Shown here: positions 1 through 11,640 of the stretch, piece after piece
How positions within the stretch are numbered: position 1 is the stretch's first letter
Layout: every line of letters starts with the position of its first letter
Source: Luscinia megarhynchos
Lineage: Eukaryota > Chordata > Aves > Passeriformes > Turdidae
Reading direction: 5' to 3'
Length of the DNA stretch: 64,000 nucleotides
Assembly (NCBI GenBank): GCA_034336665.1
Contig: JAPFBE010000003.1
Location: 66,073,352 to 66,137,351 of the forward strand
The notes under the pieces: model-generated
Told to the model about the DNA's origin: nothing
Database searches by the model: none
The model's input: the letters and a program-made list of their open reading frames with translations, nothing else
Made by a program: the position numbers and the translations under genes

Positions 1-75
1 GAGATATACATATAATATATGTATCCATATATATATATATATATATATGGAATATATACATAGAGATCCATATGG
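1..75. repeat. AT-rich palindromic low-complexity tract
   Basis: A TA run of about 22 nt sits between inverted arms reading ATATGTATCCATAT and ATATGGAATATATACAT. The arrangement could extrude a hairpin. It lies at the window edge, so its full extent is unknown. Confidence 0.75.
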
Positions 76-950
76 AATCTAGCAGATGAATTGTTCATCA
101 ATGAGGCATTGTGGTGATTGGGGGGTGAACAACCTAACTACTTACTTATGTTGTTTATGTTTCAGATTAGTGGATTTTGAGGTCAGGTAGCTAATTCCAT
201 GATATGCTTTGCGTGGGAAATGCATGCTGTTTGTGGTAAACACCTACACAGGAATGTTCCTACATAAATCTCAAATCCCATTGCCAGCATTGGTACGGAT
301 CACTAGTGCCACCACTGCAAATGGTGAATATCAGGTCTAAATAAGTGACATTAGGGACCTTAAGTCACACCATACGTTAACAGGATGTGCCTCAAAGAAG
401 AATCTCACTGGGAATGTCTTTAACTTTATCTGCCTGTACATCCTGTATTCTCTGTGTAGACCATAGAGAAGAATGAGCTCTTTCTGTGCACAAGCCATTT
501 TACCTCTTTCACACATTAAGATAAGAGAAATATTTTAAAGGAAGTACCTCCTTCTCTCCCTAGCCTTCAGTAGCACTTAGGATTAATAGTTCCAATGCAG
601 TTGCAGATAGGTGAGATGATTTCGTTCTTTATATCCAAAAACCCCATGTATGTTAATAAATATTCTGCATGCATGATGGAATGGCTACTGTGAAGGCAGG
701 TCATCTAGACATTTGAGTCCTATTGAAGGCTGTCTTATAAACCAGCCCCTCTGCAGAAACCATTACTGTTGTGTGCCACTGACCCAGCTCTGCTTCTTTT
801 CACTGCTGTGGGTTTGAAACAAGCATCCTTCCCATGTAGATTTTAGGTGTAGGAATATACTGCTCTGGTTGGAATTTCCTCCCTAAACTCTATTGAGAAT
901 TCAAATGAGAGCCAGATGAGTTTTTTCCTGTTCATTTAGAAGAAAAATGC

Positions 951-1599
951 AAAACATCATGAGAAACTTTAAAACTCCAACACTCCCTGAAAGTCCTCAC
1001 CACAATAACATTTTCCTGAAAAAAGTGCTTTTCCAGTGGGAGTTGAGTTTGCAGGTGATAAGAGTTCATTATGTTTTTCTACACCCCATCAGGAAAGGTC
1101 AGATTGGTAAACAATGAATGAAGGAAATTCTTTGAAATACATACAACAAATAGGAGCTTTGTAGTCTCAGTTTTGAGGCTACTTTTAGCAGCCTCTAATT
1201 GAATTTGGCTTGTAGTTATGGAAAGATTAATGAAAGCCCCAGCTCTCTTCCCAAAATCAGTGTCAGCCAACGGAGCATCACAATTACAGTTTTCACCTTT
1301 TGGCAGTGTTGCCTTCCCTGCACATCCTCCAATGCAGGTAAAGCAGTGACTTCCAGGCTGCTTTGTTTGGGTTATTGTTTGTCCTTAAAGATGAAGCTGT
1401 ACCAGAAAATATGGAACTGTAATTTTCACATTGTACACCAGTGTGATTCCTTAGCAATAAGTAATTCAGAGCCTAATGCCATGGCCACAGAATACTGTGG
1501 ATAGTGAGTTTCTAACTACCATTATAGTGTAAAAAAAGCACTGCAAAAAATGGTAAGCATCAGGTAAAACATCATGAGAAACTTTAAAACTCCAACACT
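951..1599 (+). repeat. 34-nt direct repeat pair (951-984 and 1566-1599)
   Basis: The two copies are identical over 34 nt starting AAAACATCATGAG and lie 615 nt apart. Similarity continues for a few bases with one inserted T and then ends. It belongs to no repeat family I recognise. Confidence 0.85.
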
Positions 1600-4500
1600 T
1601 CCCTGCCAAATATAGCCAATCTCCTAAACTAAAAATACCTTTATCATGTCTTCAATTTAACCAGTCGTTTCAGAGCAACATGTGGGCTCTAAGGTGGTTA
1701 TTTGATGTCTTTAACTGCCATTTTCATGATATTTCATAGTCAAATTTAATCTTCTCCTTTCAAAAATTGAGCTGGGCATTTTTTCATGGTAAAATCTGTA
1801 GGAGAGCGGCAATCTTTTGTAGGCAACTGCCTGCTTTCTGCTTCTGTTTCTGTCTGGAGAATAACTTATCTCATCTGGCATATCTGAGGCTACACCCTGC
1901 CAAAATCTGAAAGTGAAATAAACCATCAAAAAATGTCAGATTCTTAAAAGTGCAGACCAAGGTCAAGTCTAGAAAAAGAATATGCTTGAAAAAAAAAAAG
2001 TTTCCTTCAAAGCATACCCAACCAAATTTCAATCTTTGTGTTTATCTGCATATCTGTATGTCATTACTGCAGCTCTGGACAGCCAAAACTGTCTCATGTC
2101 CTCAGCACATACTTTCATTCTCCTGGCCTTGAGGGGCCCTAAACCCAGGGCAGCCCTGGAATCCTGTGCTTCATGGAGCACATCTGGAGATGGGGAAGGG
2201 CTGATCCCAGAGGCAGCATAGCAGCTGCCAGGAGCTTCCCTCTGGAGCAGGTCTGGGTGGCTCTGTGCCCCTGGGGACAGCTCCCACCTTGCTGAAGGAG
2301 GGAGGTGTCCTCACACAGTCATTCTGGGCAAGGGCAGCTGTTGTTCAGAGACTTCTCAACGACCAAATGCAAATTTGGTAAAAACAAATTGAACCTCAGG
2401 CCCCAAGATTTTGAATAGCAGTCATCTCTCATCTCTTCTTTAAACAGGGTGTTTTAATGCTTTGCAGAATTACAGTGTGAGGCATGCTGCCTTCCATCTC
2501 CTTAATCCTCTGTAAATTTACTTCTAACAGCTACTGCCAAAATACAGTATGGCACTTGCACAGCACATGCTTCTTCAGTGATGAGCACAAAGCAGCTTCT
2601 GTTCAGAGGGAATATGTTGCAAGCCCATGAGTGACACGTTGTGAGTGTTGAAGATTATGAAACATACTCTGAAACTGAGCAAGCCATAAACACTCAGTTT
2701 TTCAGAAATAGTGACATTACCTCTGTCATTCTGCTTGGCAAGTGTGTGTGTGCAGGCTTGGTGCATCCACGTAGCACACGTTGAACAGGCACAGAGTGTT
2801 AGACCCGTGGTGTGCCAGCTGCTCTCTGGAGTCCAGAGGAAATATTTCAAGTATGAACTTCAGCACTCTTCTCAGTTTTTTATAAAAACCCATGATCTTT
2901 ATTTGTTTATTTTTACTTTGCTAGCCTCTTTCCTGGACTAAACTGACCTTAAATTATAGCATGGAGTTATATTTCTTGATCTCCTGGTGAATGCTCCAGA
3001 TTGATCCAGAATCAGGTCATGGCCTAAGGCAACTTCTGACTCTAACTGGGTAATATCTGCTGGAAAAGCAAGTGGCTTTTGTGTCTGTCTGTAGGCAGAG
3101 GATACCGTAAAATAAGTAAATTTAGAGATCAGCCAACAACTGGACTAAATCTTAAGTAGCACTAAAAAAAACCTTTCCAGTTTAAGAGGCCACCTGTTTG
3201 TTAGAGTGGTAAGAGAAGACAAGCTCATGCAAGCTAACTATGTGGCCCTCATGGATTTGGAGCATATTTTGAGCATAATACACACTTCAGCATATGTAGT
3301 CTAATGATTTTACTTCCTAAGGAGGGAAGAATAATTTTTCCATTTTTAAACTGAAGTGTAAGTGTTAAGTGATGTGTCTCATTTCCCACTGAAAGTCTAG
3401 CTGGGCAAGAGATTAGTCATTTACTTTCCAAATATCTAGCTGCTAGCACTGTCTAGAGACCAAACCATCTCTGCCCACAGTCAGGCCAGTAATGATTCAG
3501 ACGAGTGGGAATGTGCTCTCCAGCAGTCAGAGCAAGGGACTCTATCCACGGGATGGCAACTGAAGCTATCCAAGTGACTTCCCAACAACCATGGGAAGAT
3601 TAAGAAATAGTTGAAATTCATCCAGCAAGTTAAAAAGTGACAGGGTCTGTATTTCAATGATATTTGCAGAGCCAACCGTTCTGTGTTCCCTCCTGTTATT
3701 CAGCAAGAGACATTGACATGAAAACAGGAGGCTTGTGCTCCTTTGGTGGCTTTGGTGTCTCCTGACAGGTACCCCACAGATCCACTCTCTGGCAGCATCA
3801 GGGAGCAAGCACTGGTAGGTCTCCAGCCTTGCTGTTGTCCTCTTCCAGGCTAATGTATGGGACACAGCTGAAGGCCAGAGTCCAGCTTTATAGAGTGATA
3901 ACTGCAAACATCTAACTTGTCTAAGCTCTTTCATGCTATTTGATAAAAGAGCAATTTATGTCATTCCTGCTTGTAGCTAAAAATAACAGGAAAGAAGTGT
4001 AGAGTGTTGCTAGTCCTGGGTGGTTGTGCTAATTAGTTCTTTGCTAACTCTGCTTCATTGCTGGCAATGGTTATTGTCAAGTAATTACAGGGTTCCTATG
4101 AATCTGGCTCCCATTCGCTCTGCAGTGTAACAAGGGTAAGGAAATGAGAAGTGTCAGTTGTATGGGTACCCAGTGTTACTTCTGCCATAGCAGAATTTCC
4201 TGCTATAGGAAACAGTTATTTTGTACAATGTCTCATTAGATGGAAACAGACATAGGTGAGCTGCAGAATGGAAAATCAGTATTTTTGCTGCATCCAAAGT
4301 CTGTTCTCTACTTAGAGAAGCACATAAAACCCCCACGGCCTTCTATTTAAAAATGTATGGAAAGGAAACTAAAGACTTCAGCCAAAAGGCTAAAAATAAT
4401 AACTATACCATCATAGCCAAGTTGTCTGTTCCTTCTTTCCTCCAGTATGAATGAGTAACTGTTTATGTACAGCTATCAGTAAGAATTGTTTTAGCCTGTT

Positions 4501-5337
4501 TTCTGTGCATTGCTCTGTAGCCATATGGACTGCAGCTTTCATTGTAAAGGGGAATGAACAAAAATAATCTAATTATTTGGGTGAAGAAAAGTTTGCTAGT
4601 TCACATACCCAAAATATTTGAGTTCATTGGTAAAACTGTTGTCTCTGTATCATCCCTCTGGATGTTCAAAAAACATTTAGATGTGTATGTGCTGTAGTAC
4701 ACAAGAAATGTCTGCAGCCACCTGGTAGTAGAAGACAGGACTGGGTAATCATAATCCAGTGTGCTTAAGGAGGTAAATGAGAGTTAAATACTTTTAAGAT
4801 CTTTGAAAATCTGCACCCTACCAGTTCAGAAATTTAAATACCCTTAAAATGCTGGCTTTGGGTATTGAAAGTTATCTGTATCTATTCAGTAAAATTACAT
4901 AAAATTTCCACTACATGATGGATGATGGAAACTGAACAGCTGTCTGAGCAGTAGCTCCACTGCTCTCTGAAAAAGAACCTTAATTTGACTTTCCCACGTT
5001 AATACTGTTTACATGTTGGAGAAAAGTGTTTGAAAGGCACTTCTGCAAAAATGAGTGCTTTTGTGAAAACAGAGTGAGGAAAGATGTTCTTTTTTTAGTA
5101 GGTGAGTAATTGTTTCCTTTAATCTCTTTGTTTTTTCTCATGACTCTACAAAGATCAGAACAGAGCCATGTAATTAGTGGCTCTGGACTAGATCATGCTG
5201 AAACACACACTGGTGTGACTCCACTGTTCTTACAGCACTGCATAAAGCAAAGGGTAAAATTTAGTTCACAATAACATCTTTCCATAAGCATATGTTATTT
5301 CTTTCATCACTGAAATAATTTTAAAAATTAGTGGAAC

Positions 5338-5425
5338 CATCAAACAATGGAGGTCATCTGGCCCAACCCCTGCCCAGGGCAGAGCCAGTTTATCACATCA
5401 TATCTGGCACTGACACAGGATCAAT
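5338..5425 (-). repeat. Degraded CR1 LINE 3'-end fragment
   Basis: A trace of the CR1 3' region in antisense orientation (GGAGGTCATCTGGCCCAACC, then CTGCCCAGGGCAGAGCC) is visible. It is old and truncated on both sides. Confidence 0.6.
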
Positions 5426-7451
5426 CCAGCTCCAAAAAGGAAGGTAGATCAAGTTCAGAATGTCCAATAAAAGAAAATAATAATTTGTGCTGAGTATTAA
5501 TTTACTGAATTTTCATTTCTTCATAGAGTCATAAAAGACATCATGGTAGCTTTCCTTAGCAATGCTCTTGCAGAAAAAGGCAGCTGAAATAAAACATTAA
5601 ATAGACATGGGTGCTTGATCCTCTCACAAATAATCATAATAAAACAGCAGTTATCCACAAATGAAGCTAACCTTCATTTTATAAATTATTTTTCCCTGCA
5701 GTCTCGAGGCATGTTGAAATGTTAATCATATTGATATATTTCAAAGGCAACAATAGTGTTATGGTTGTGAATAAGAAAAAGACATCTGTGTTTGTAGGTA
5801 CAGGTCTTGCCTGCACTTTCAGCATAATGTCAGCCCACCTGCTTGAGGATTTTAAGTAGATGACAGTTTCTTACAAATTGTGTGAATAAGTCACCATCTG
5901 CTGTTTGAGGTTTTTCTTTTTTGGAAGAAATGCACTGGACATCTTTCTCCATAGGCACTTTCATGGAAAGAGGCAATAAGGAAACAGTGGGATCTAAAGA
6001 CAGATCTGCTTGTAGAGTCAATCAGCTGGTAACAGCAGATAACACTGAAAACACCAGGTGAGAGCTCAGCACTTTGCATTGCTGGGCAAGACATGGATTT
6101 GGACCTCAGTTTTGAATATTTGAGCTCTGCCGTATGTGCCGTGTTTTATCAATGTTCCTTGCACTACAAATTACTCATCTCACACAGAACTGCAAGAGAA
6201 AGTGTTTTAATCTTAATTTATGGTAAACAAGAGCTCTGAAGTCTTTTTTATTAATACATCAAAGTGTTATCTCCAAGGGGATTTACTTTCATATTAATGT
6301 TCAGTGTTTAATATAAATTCACAGCATGAAGACCACCTCGGATGGGTAGAGTTTCTCTGATGTATATCTGATTGCCCATATGTAATTTGAACATCTACAG
6401 GACATGAAGGGTATAATCAAAGAATAATTAATATGTTGATAAGGAATTACGTTTTGTTCTACTTATCTGCATAATTCAGAGAGAAAGTTTATGATGACAA
6501 CATCTATCTTTTGGGGTATTGTTTACATTCTCACTCAAATTATAACGTGAAGCATTCTCCTGCATTCCATAGTGTCTTTCATCTGCCAAGCTCCAATTAC
6601 TGTCTGACCAATTAACTTCAGTACTGCACACATGCAAACCACGTTGGGTATTGTGGAAAATCTAAGCAAGGCATTGAAGTCTGAAACTTGACATCCAGTT
6701 TAGGATACTGAGCTTGAAAACCCTGACTTCCAGAGACATTAAATCTTTGTATTTAATTGGAGTTATGAATACAGATGAGAGTCAAAACTAATGGTCAGAC
6801 CAGCACTACATCCTCTTGGGAGCCTCTGAATGTCAGGGCACTGCAGAGACATCTTGTATGCTGCTTAAGTTCAGGCTGTCTGGAAGTCTCCCCTAGTCTT
6901 GCAAGAGATGGCATTTTTCAAAACCTTGCAAGGACAGAGAGTAGCTGCAAGCTACATGTAGTGGGCTCCATCTGCTGCATCCAAATTCAGACCAGATCTC
7001 AAGGGCAGAGCAGCAGACAAAGCACCTTGGGCACTTTATGTGCAGTGAAGAAACATACCTTGTATACAGATTGAAGAATTTACTGCTCTAGTGATTAAAA
7101 GTATTAGCAATCTAATAAAAGAGTTGGTCCAGCCACAAAGATAATAACACTTATCATTCTAAGTATAAAGTTGTGGCAAGTTTCCAGTAGAGTCACAGTT
7201 GGAATTGATACATATGTACTTCCTATTAGCTGTTCCTCTCCTTGGTGTTATTCTTGCCCTTCCTGTGACTTTCTGGGTTCAAAAATCAGTAGTACTAGTT
7301 TTCCTCAAGATGAAAAGAGGTGTAGAGGAGCTTACAGCAAGTCTTCAACTGAAATTCTTCACTAAGGAAAGCAAGATGTTGCTCATGGAGATGTCTTACA
7401 CCTTACTGTTGGTCAGTTCAGGGTTATTTTTACACACTTCTTGAGACAGTC

Positions 7452-8060
7452 AATCTCTGAATGGTTGAGATAGGAAAGCACATCTGGAGGTCATCTTGTC
7501 CAACCCAATTGCTCAAGTAATGCCACCAAGCCATAGCCAGCTGTGTCCAGGTGGCTTTTGAATATCTCCAAGGATGAAGCCTCCACCAGATCCCTGAGGA
7601 GCATGTACCAGTGCTCGGTTACCCTTTCAGGAAAAAAGTGTTTCATGGTGTACAGAGCGTTCTGTGTGTCAGTGTGTGCCCACTGCCTGTCACTGGGCAC
7701 CACTGAGAACATCCTGACTCTACCCTCTTTGCACCCTCCCTTCAGATATATAAATATTCACACATGAGATTCCACTGAGGCTTCTCTTCCCCAGGCTGAA
7801 GTTGCAGCTCTCTCAGCCTTTCTCCATCTCTCAGGTGCTCCAGGCCCTTAATCATCTTCACAGCCCTGTTCTGGACTCACTCCATTAAATTTATATTTTC
7901 CTTTTACTGGGGACCCCATAACTGGACCCAGCACACCAGATGCGGCCTCAGAAGGTCAGAAGAGGGGAAGAATCCCCTCCCTTCACCTGCTGTCACCCAT
8001 TATAGTGCAGCCCAGCCTGCTGTCTGCCTTCCTTGGCACAAGAGCACATGGCTGCTGCGT
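7452..8060 (-). mobile_element. CR1 LINE 3' fragment, about 600 bp, antisense
   Basis: The sequence follows the CR1 3' end read in antisense: GGTCATCTTGTCCAACCC, then the CCAAGGATG..CCTCCACC block, CAGTGCTCGGTTACCC, CACTGCCTGTCACTGGGCAC, the CCAGGCTGAA block and the AACTGGACCCAGCACACCAG block. It is 5'-truncated, mutated and carries no open frame. CR1 is the main LINE of birds, which supports the avian assignment. Confidence 0.93.
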
Positions 8061-8788
8061 GCATTGCAAGGTGCATTGCAAAAATCTCTTTATAACACAT
8101 CCAGGGAGCCAGAAGTTTTCTAGATACCAGCTGGAATCAACATTTCCCTTTTCAATGTGAGCTCAGCAGCTATTCCAATGTTCAGGCCACTCTTTGGTCC
8201 ATAATACATGGAAGTTTAGATGCTGCCTAGATCACTTTGCTTGGGAACCCAAAGGCAGAAACTTGTAAGAGAAGAATCTGTTTTCAAAATTTGTCCCATA
8301 GTGACTCTAGGAGTCACCAGATGTTTTTTAATAGATCCCAGGGGATAGGCTTGTTACCTCTTCTCTACCTATTTGATAGTGTTTCTTGCACATTAAAAAT
8401 ACTATATACTTTATATTAGAGGCTTTAAAGACTTACATTTTCCAGGCTGTTATTCAAATACGTTTTTCAGTGGGCATACAGTACTAATGTGTAAGAGCTC
8501 TGTAAATTCTCAAGTCAGCAGTTCTCAGCTCCTGAATGACAGGCCAAATAGGTGGGATGGGCAGTGTGGTACTGAAGAATGGATGGGTGGTACTCTGACC
8601 TCAAAATTTATACAAAGCCAAGACTCATGGGGGCTGTCAGAAGGCAAGAAAAGGAATATAAATCCTGATGGGGAAGTAGAAGGATATTAAGGGAACCAAG
8701 TTCTTAATCACTTTTATACATTAGCAATACCAGAGTATTTTTCTTGAGACTAAAGGGAGGAGAGCCTAATGTCCTTGTCACCTCCCTC

Positions 8789-8854
<66 letters not shown>
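8789..8854. repeat. (TG)n(TA)n microsatellite, about 66 bp
   Basis: A few TG units pass into about 29 uninterrupted TA units. This is the longest pure simple repeat in the window and is likely length-polymorphic. Confidence 0.95.
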
Positions 8855-8859
<5 letters not shown>

Positions 8860-11550
8860 CATAATTTATTCTACCTCATAAATCCTGCTAGTGGTTCCAG
8901 CTGGATAAAGTATTCTCCTTGTTTCTTGTCATAAACTGCTGCAGCATTCTTTAGTGCAGCTGCTGCATTTCATCCTAATGCAGCTGCATTTCACCCATGG
9001 ATGAAGTGATCCATATATATAACTTTCTCTTCAGTTTTTATAACCATTTAAAGTGCTTCCAGATGAGATGTAGGTTGCAAGGTATTGTTTTATTAGTGTC
9101 ATCAGAAAGTGCTGCATTGTACAAATCACTCATAAGCTAAGAAGAAAAGTGGTTTCAAAGTGATGCTTGAAGATAGAGAGAGATATTTTTGGTTAGGAGG
9201 GATTTAAAATCACATTTCAGGAATTTGAAAGGAATATGGCAAAAATTGGGAAACAAACTAGAGTGGAGTAAGGTTGTATAGAGTGAGTGGGTATGTGGGA
9301 CAGTAGGTAGCAAAGATGTCAGAGAAACGAATGACAGAAAGTTAGTTTTAAGCGACTTCAGAGTAGAATACTTGGAAAGGAAAGGAGAAAAGGAAACCAG
9401 CAGTAAATAGGAATTATGATGATGATGATAAGGAACAACCCAAAATCTCGAGTGTATGCTCAAAGAAGACCTGAATCTCTTGTTTTTTATCACATTACTG
9501 GACCATATAACATGGATGAGAATTTCAGCATTGGTTGGGTCTGTTAAACACCTTTGCAGTGTTATTAATGCTCTGTCTGAAACTCTCAAATGTTTAAACC
9601 ACTTGCCATCCAAATCTCATTGCATTCTTATGTTTAGATGCCTGATAGTGCCTGCTCCCTGTTACCAGAAGGAGTTCTTTGGAAATCTATAGAATGGGGG
9701 AATTCCTCAGGGAGTCGATTTTGTGCTAGACTTTCAGGAACAGTGATGGCTGCCTGATAGAGTGGCTAATTGCTCTGAAGTGAGAGTCCCTCAGGACATT
9801 TCCTACTCCTAAGGTCTTTATTGTGTCCCTGCATGCCTGCTGACGTGGTGTGCTGGCTGCTTCGGTGGCCCCTGCAAGTCACCTCTCAGCTCAAAGAGCA
9901 TGTGGAGTGCAGCACATTGCACAAAGGTCTCTCCTGCGCTGCAAACTCTGATTTCCCTCTTGCTGCTTGCACAGCCACCTTCTTGTTATTTGCATGAGGA
10001 AACCCACTGTGTTGTACACCTAGCTCTGACGATACCTAGATGTAAAAAAACACTAATGCAGACATTGCTCCCAGACCTGTCGAGTTTTTGTGCTTGATGA
10101 ACCTGCTACAAATGTCAGATCTACCAGTTTTACCAGTATCCCATTAATTTGGGAAAGGAATTCAGCATAATCCATTCTGCCAAGGGGGACGTAGCTTCCT
10201 AAGTCCTTGCTGGAATAACACACCTTTTTTTCTTGGGAAATGCAGCCTTGCTGAGGATAAAAGGCTGGTGAGAAGTCTCCCAGCTGGGCTGTGCAGAATT
10301 TGGTAGCAGTAGAGAACCAAACAATTGTTGTAAACATTGAAAGAAGCATTTTATACAATCCCAGACTATATCTGAGTAAGAGAAGTGTCAGTAGCTCAGA
10401 AGGAAAAGCTGTATAAGCTGATCATCTAACCAGGAAAAAGCCTTTTCATAGCACTCTTTAGCTTGGTTTCATTTATTCATTCTGGAGAATTCTTTTCCAA
10501 ATCTGTGGTGGTAGCAGTGAGTAGTCAGATAAGATTCCAGCTCCAACTTGTCTCTTAATACCAGTGTCCTGTGGCAATATCAGTTCAGATTGCCTTCTTT
10601 CTTTTTTATTCCTTATTTTTCATTAATCTTCCTGCCTTGTGCTGTGTGTAGAGTGAATAGTAGCTCTCAATTTCCTATTTTTGTATTACCCTGATTTTAT
10701 ATCCTTTTAGCATAACCCTTCTTTATTCATCTGCTCTCCAAGGTAAACAGTCACACTCTTTTAATCTCTCAGCATACAAGATTTATTTATTTTTCATGTC
10801 CATAAATAATCAGGCTTCTCACTTTCAACTTCTCTAAGAAGTCAGAGCATGAATGGACATCATTTGACTATTATTCACCAAGGGTAAAGAATTACACATA
10901 AAGGAACTGCTCATGAAAGATCTTTTTCTATTGACATTTAAATTCTATTTAGCCACAGTAGTTTAAAAGGTCCATATTTTATTGCAATATTATTAGTACC
11001 ACAATATTCCACAAAAGGTTTAGGACTATTAAAATAACACTTTGACAGTTTTATTTTTCCCTTCCTTGCAAAACATAACCTTGTCTCTAACACTAATTAT
11101 ATGGCATGATATAAAATAATTCGAATGAAATTCCACTTTTGAAAACCTTATTATCAGGATTTATTGATGACTATAAACCATAGTGCAGTAAAACACATAA
11201 ATTTATTGTATGTTTTATGGTTTATTTTATTTATTATATATTTGTGCTATAAATGGTAATTTTACAGCTGCATGATACAATTGCTGTTGCTTTATTATTG
11301 GAATTATTCTGGAAAAGTCCTACAGAGTGGATGGGGATGGGGTAAACCATCAGACCTCTACCTAAAAGCATGAAAGGTTACTGAAAATTGTATCTGTCTT
11401 TATTAAATTGCACGGGGATTTTTCCTTAGGGAATATGACAAGTGTAATTTTTCCATGCTCTCCACCAATTGCTTGCACTAGTGAAGTGGGATGATAATAC
11501 AGTAATCAAGGTATTAACCTGCTCCTTGCAGGCTGTAAATCATGGAGACA

Positions 11551-11640
11551 TAAAACCACAGAACAGCTGGAAGGGACCTTAAGATTACAACCCCCCTGCA
11601 GTGGGCAGGGACACCTTTCACCAGACCAGGTTGTTCACAC
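11551..11640 (-). repeat. CR1 LINE 3'-terminal fragment
   Basis: The typical CR1 end in antisense is present: CACAGAACAGCTGGAAGGGA, the AACCCCCCTGCAGTGGGCAG block and GACACCTTTCACCAGACCAG. Only about 90 bp remain. Confidence 0.88.

Noticed and set aside
5160..5270. Possible old SINE or MITE with CACTGGTGTGACTCCACTG
   Set aside because: One block resembles reptile palindromic elements, but I could not find the second arm.
9155..9613. 152-residue minus-strand open frame
   Set aside because: It is rich in Ser, Leu, His and Phe with low-complexity runs, derives from a purine-rich + strand, and shows no domain or splice context. It lies in an intron.
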